From Desulfococcaceae bacterium HSG8 (GTDB taxonomy: Bacteria > Desulfobacterota > Desulfobacteria > Desulfobacterales > 4be13): DNA of 45,763 nucleotides. The notes below the pieces were generated by a model that was not told the origin of the DNA, did no database searches, and worked only from the letters and a program-made list of their open reading frames with translations. Shown here piece by piece: positions 43,614 through 45,763 of the stretch. The position numbers were made by a program, and so were the translations under genes. The stretch's first letter is position 1; each line of letters opens with the position of its first letter. The stretch spans positions 1-45,763 of the forward strand of contig JAUCGG010000018.1 in assembly GCA_030378015.1 (NCBI GenBank). The letters run 5' to 3'.

Positions 43614-44267
43614 ATGCATCGGTCATCAAAAATTTTATTCGGCTTAATCGTTTTTTTTATGAGCGGAACGCTGGTGATCCTGAATAATATAAACGGATAT
43701 TATACATTTATTGCCGTGTGCCTGTCAACAGTGTCCGCTTTCATGGTATTTGACTCTTTTTGCGATATCCTGGAAGAACCAAATGAAAGCTTTGAATTAA
43801 CACTTAAATCTGTTTCCAAGCTTTTTTACTTGGCTTCATATTCGATAAAGATTCATTCTGCCACGTTTTCCCCGGATATATATTTTGATCCCCGGGTTTT
43901 TAAAAATCTGAAAGCAGCAAGACAAAGGGGTGTAAAAATAGAAGTTATCCTTTCGGAACCGAAAATTGATCCGAGAACAAACCGGCCGCGTTCTAAAGAT
44001 AAACGAAGTAATTTTGTAGAATTCTGGGCATGGGCGGACGCGGGGGAAATATCGGTGATTCAGTTGACTGAAAGAAAATATCCGCACTTTATCATTGTAG
44101 ATGATATTCATGTGCGGATAGAGAAAAGGCATAAAATAAAATTCGGAAATGATCCCAGGACGATAAAAAGGAAGGCGATCACCCGGTATATTGATGTGGA
44201 CACGGCTGACAAGCATATCAGATCATTCAAAAGGCTTAAATCTTTAGAAAGAGCAAAAGCTGTGTAA
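43614..44267 (+). CDS. membrane-anchored PLD-like domain protein
   Basis: 217 residues. Two N-terminal hydrophobic spans (I-L-F-G-L-I-V-F-F-M-S-G and Y-T-F-I-A-V-C-L-S-T-V), then a cytoplasmic domain resembling one half of a phospholipase D fold: A-A-R-Q-R-G-V-K-I-E-V-I-L-S and P-H-F-I-I-V-D-D-I-H-V-R-I-E. The HKD catalytic triplet is not intact (H-F-I-I-V-D, no Lys), so catalysis is doubtful. RBS GGGAGG seven bases upstream fixes the start. Followed at 196 bases by another membrane protein on the same strand. Function unknown. Confidence 0.65.
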   Translation: MHRSSKILFGLIVFFMSGTLVILNNINGYYTFIAVCLSTVSAFMVFDSFCDILEEPNESFELTLKSVSKLFYLASYSIKIHSATFSPDIYFDPRVFKNLKAARQRGVKIEVILSEPKIDPRTNRPRSKDKRSNFVEFWAWADAGEISVIQLTERKYPHFIIVDDIHVRIEKRHKIKFGNDPRTIKRKAITRYIDVDTADKHIRSFKRLKSLERAKAV

Positions 44268-44463
44268 GCAAAATTTCACATTCCGTCGAATTCAGTGGTA
44301 ACTTTATCACCTGCTGATATTAATGACAGCGAGTCCTATCCGTCCTTATGGGGATCCGCTTACGGAAACGATCAGCAACTTATAAGATATTGATTTTCAT
44401 TTGGAAAATTTACCACTGAATCCGGGGGAATCTGGAAAATTTCAACTTGCAAAGGTTGGACGA

Positions 44464-44925
44464 ATGGAGAAAAATTTTTTTGAATGGCTGAGAACCGATT
44501 TCTCAGAGTGGATGCAAGGGATTTTTAATAATTTCTCCGAAACCCTGATCTGTGAAAATTATGAATCGCTTCTATGGTTTGTATGTATCGGAATCGCAGT
44601 CACCTTTATTGCTTTAAACCTGAAAATTCCCTCGTATGAATTGCTGCAACGAATTTATGCAGGAGAGATATTTCAGACACTGCCGGTAGATAATCGGAAA
44701 TATCTTCGCAGGGTCCGTTTATATATCAGATTTCTGTTTATCATAGAAAACACAGGGATCTGTTATTTTATGGCAACCATCTGCCTCCTGCTTTTAACCA
44801 CTTCAACGAAACCTATTCAACCCCCTTATATCCTGCTGGCAAACCTGTCCTTTCTGCTGGTTGTAATTCCTACTGTTCTGATCGGATTGTATTACAGTTA
44901 TCTCAAGCTGTTTAAGAAAATGTAA
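44464..44925 (+). CDS. small membrane protein, unknown function
   Basis: About 153 residues from the ATG at 44464, which has AAAGG eight bases upstream; the longer frame to a TTG at 44401 is not needed. An amphipathic N-terminus (F-F-E-W-L-R-T-D-F-S-E-W) precedes three hydrophobic spans: L-L-W-F-V-C-I-G-I-A-V, I-C-Y-F-M-A-T-I-C-L-L-L, and L-S-F-L-L-V-V-I-P-T-V-L. No domain recognised. May be co-expressed with the PLD-like gene upstream. Confidence 0.6.
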   Translation: MEKNFFEWLRTDFSEWMQGIFNNFSETLICENYESLLWFVCIGIAVTFIALNLKIPSYELLQRIYAGEIFQTLPVDNRKYLRRVRLYIRFLFIIENTGICYFMATICLLLLTTSTKPIQPPYILLANLSFLLVVIPTVLIGLYYSYLKLFKKM

Positions 44926-45060
44926 ACTCACCATTCGCTTATTAGCGTCGGACTTTTGTTAATTTCCGGATCCTCATAAAGAGAGGGACTCGGCCCCGCT
45001 CTTTTCAGAATTTCTTTCTGTACATCTGACAAAGGTGTCTACACGGATTTTTTAATCAGT

Positions 45061-45097
45061 GAAATCAGAGTAATCAGCGATAATCAGCGGTTCAGAC
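45061..45097. repeat. left inverted repeat flanking the GxxExxY gene
   Basis: GTGAAATCAGAGTAATCAGC and GATAATCAGCGGTTC match, in reverse complement with a few mismatches, the sequence GAACCGCGGATTATC...GATTTCAC at 45502-45540 on the other side of the gene. Confidence 0.7.
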
Positions 45098-45480
45098 ACC
45101 TTGTTTAGTTTTAATGAACCTTTTCCATCTGAGACTTTTTTCACCAAAGTTAATCAGTAAAGAAACTTCTACTCTCCTATGGGCTTCGAGATAATTGATG
45201 GTCTGAGCATAATCGTCATTTGTCAGTTGGGTTTTTGCTTTTATCTCAACGAACACAATATTTTCTACCAAAAAATCTACTCTGCGTGTGCCGATGGATT
45301 CAGGGTGATCTCTGTAATAGATCGGCATCTCCACTTCTCTCCTAAAATTCAAGCCTTCCCGCTGAAATTCTATGGCCAATGCCCGCTGATAAATTACCTC
45401 CCGAAACCCTGCTCCCAGAAACGAATGAACACGCATCCGATGATTCTGCCTGTAATATCTTTGTGCTTCAAATCTTGCAT
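45092..45480 (-). pseudogene. GxxExxY-family (PDDEXK_3) nuclease-like protein, frameshifted
   Basis: The body reads V-H-S-F-L-G-A-G-F-R-E-V-I-Y-Q-R-A-L, with the naming motif G-F-R-E-V-I-Y, then R-R-V-D-F-L-V-E and V-F-V-E-I-K-A, the Asp, Glu and Lys of a PD-(D/E)XK core. The expected beginning M-Q-D-L-K-H-K-D-I-T-G-R-I-I-G-C lies in another frame from the ATG at 45478-45480, which has a strong RBS (CGGAGG). The two frames meet near 45430, where about seven bases seem missing. The open frame upstream of 45480 in the body's frame is only translated repeat DNA. Flanked by inverted repeats. Biological role of the family is unknown. Confidence 0.75.
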
Positions 45481-45497
45481 ATTTCCTCCGTTGTTTT

Positions 45498-45763
45498 GAA
45501 CCGCGGATTATCGCAGATTGCTCAGATTTCACGGATTGAAAAAAATCTGAGTAATCAGCAGTAATCTGTGCTTCAAAGCCTCTGAACCACAGATTAGCAC
45601 AGATTACACGGATTACACAGATTTTTTTAATCAGCAGAATCTGAGTAATCTGCGGTAATCCGTGGTTCAAACCCTCTGACCCGCGGATTTGCACAGATTA
45701 CACTGATTAAAAAAAATCCGTGCAATCTGAGCAATCTGTGACAATCCGTGGTTCAAAGCCATG
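45498..45763. repeat. GATTACACAGATT repeat cluster to the window edge
   Basis: Repeated arms of the type CCACAGATTAGCACAGATTA / TAATCTGTG, in alternating orientation with ~70-90 base spacing (near 45505, 45585, 45675), each separated by TTTTTTTAATCAG-like loops. Upstream side of the GxxExxY gene; continues beyond the window. Confidence 0.75.

Noticed and set aside
45481-45694. N-terminal extension of the GxxExxY frame
   Set aside because: It translates the flanking repeat DNA, whereas a strong RBS and conserved N-terminus start at 45480 in another frame.
1-45763. tRNA, rRNA or known riboswitch
   Set aside because: No cloverleaf with a conserved T-loop, no rRNA signature, and no recognisable aptamer core was seen on either strand.

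Overview
The window looks like a chromosomal segment of a Gram-negative, anaerobic-type bacterium, most likely a Desulfobacterota (Desulfobacterales) member with a large, repeat-rich genome such as a filamentous sulfate reducer. This is inference. It rests on lipoproteins and an outer-membrane barrel, an AmrS-type radical SAM enzyme, ETF-quinone oxidoreductase next to an acyl-CoA-binding protein, a response regulator with the CxxC...CxxC tail common in that group, and many signalling and repeat modules (TIR/CHAT, Uma2, kinase-FGE fusion). No rRNA, tRNA or CRISPR array was seen.

Layout. 1-2449: three paralogous secreted proteins on +, the first with an OmpA-like tail and cut by the window edge. 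2527-4742: two M14 (MpaA-like) lipoproteins on -, one apparently a pseudoenzyme. 5862-13874: a general L-amino-acid ABC transporter (aapJ, aapQ, aapM) split by a Ser/Thr kinase-FGE fusion whose 3' end looks like a diversity-generating-retroelement variable region, by an Uma2 nuclease-like gene and by a ParE relic; no aapP is present. 14484-16267: amrS and a methyltransferase on -. 16361-17340: five ~215-bp hairpin repeats in front of a secreted anchor/dockerin-like protein, convergent with a TPR/SLAM-like outer-membrane protein. 20448-22376: 22 tandem 87-bp units. 22515-24356: an orphan TRAP small permease and a Bcr/CflA efflux pump. 24830-25751: a broken SMYD-like SET gene. 26704-28246: a TIR protein cut short at the start of a CHAT domain, and a DUF6125-like protein. 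29241-30701: an orphan double ABC ATPase. 31949-37444: a large hybrid histidine kinase and a response regulator separated only by a heptanucleotide array. 38111-42756: DUF3141 (PHA-synthase-like), acyl-CoA-binding protein and ETF-QO, a plausible acyl-CoA/beta-oxidation electron-transfer set. 43614-45480: a PLD-like membrane protein, a small membrane protein and a frameshifted GxxExxY protein.

The dominant feature of the window is its intergenic DNA. At least seven palindromic repeat families (100-250 bp, nested in one another, with covarying hairpin arms) and several heptanucleotide arrays fill the spacers. The heptamer arrays sit directly on start and stop codons: two start codons (aapQ and the response regulator) lie at one heptamer phase, and two stop codons (the Uma2 gene and the DUF3141 gene) lie at another. 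The most interesting candidates are this codon-phased heptamer system, the covarying mobile hairpins, and the kinase-linked hypervariable protein.
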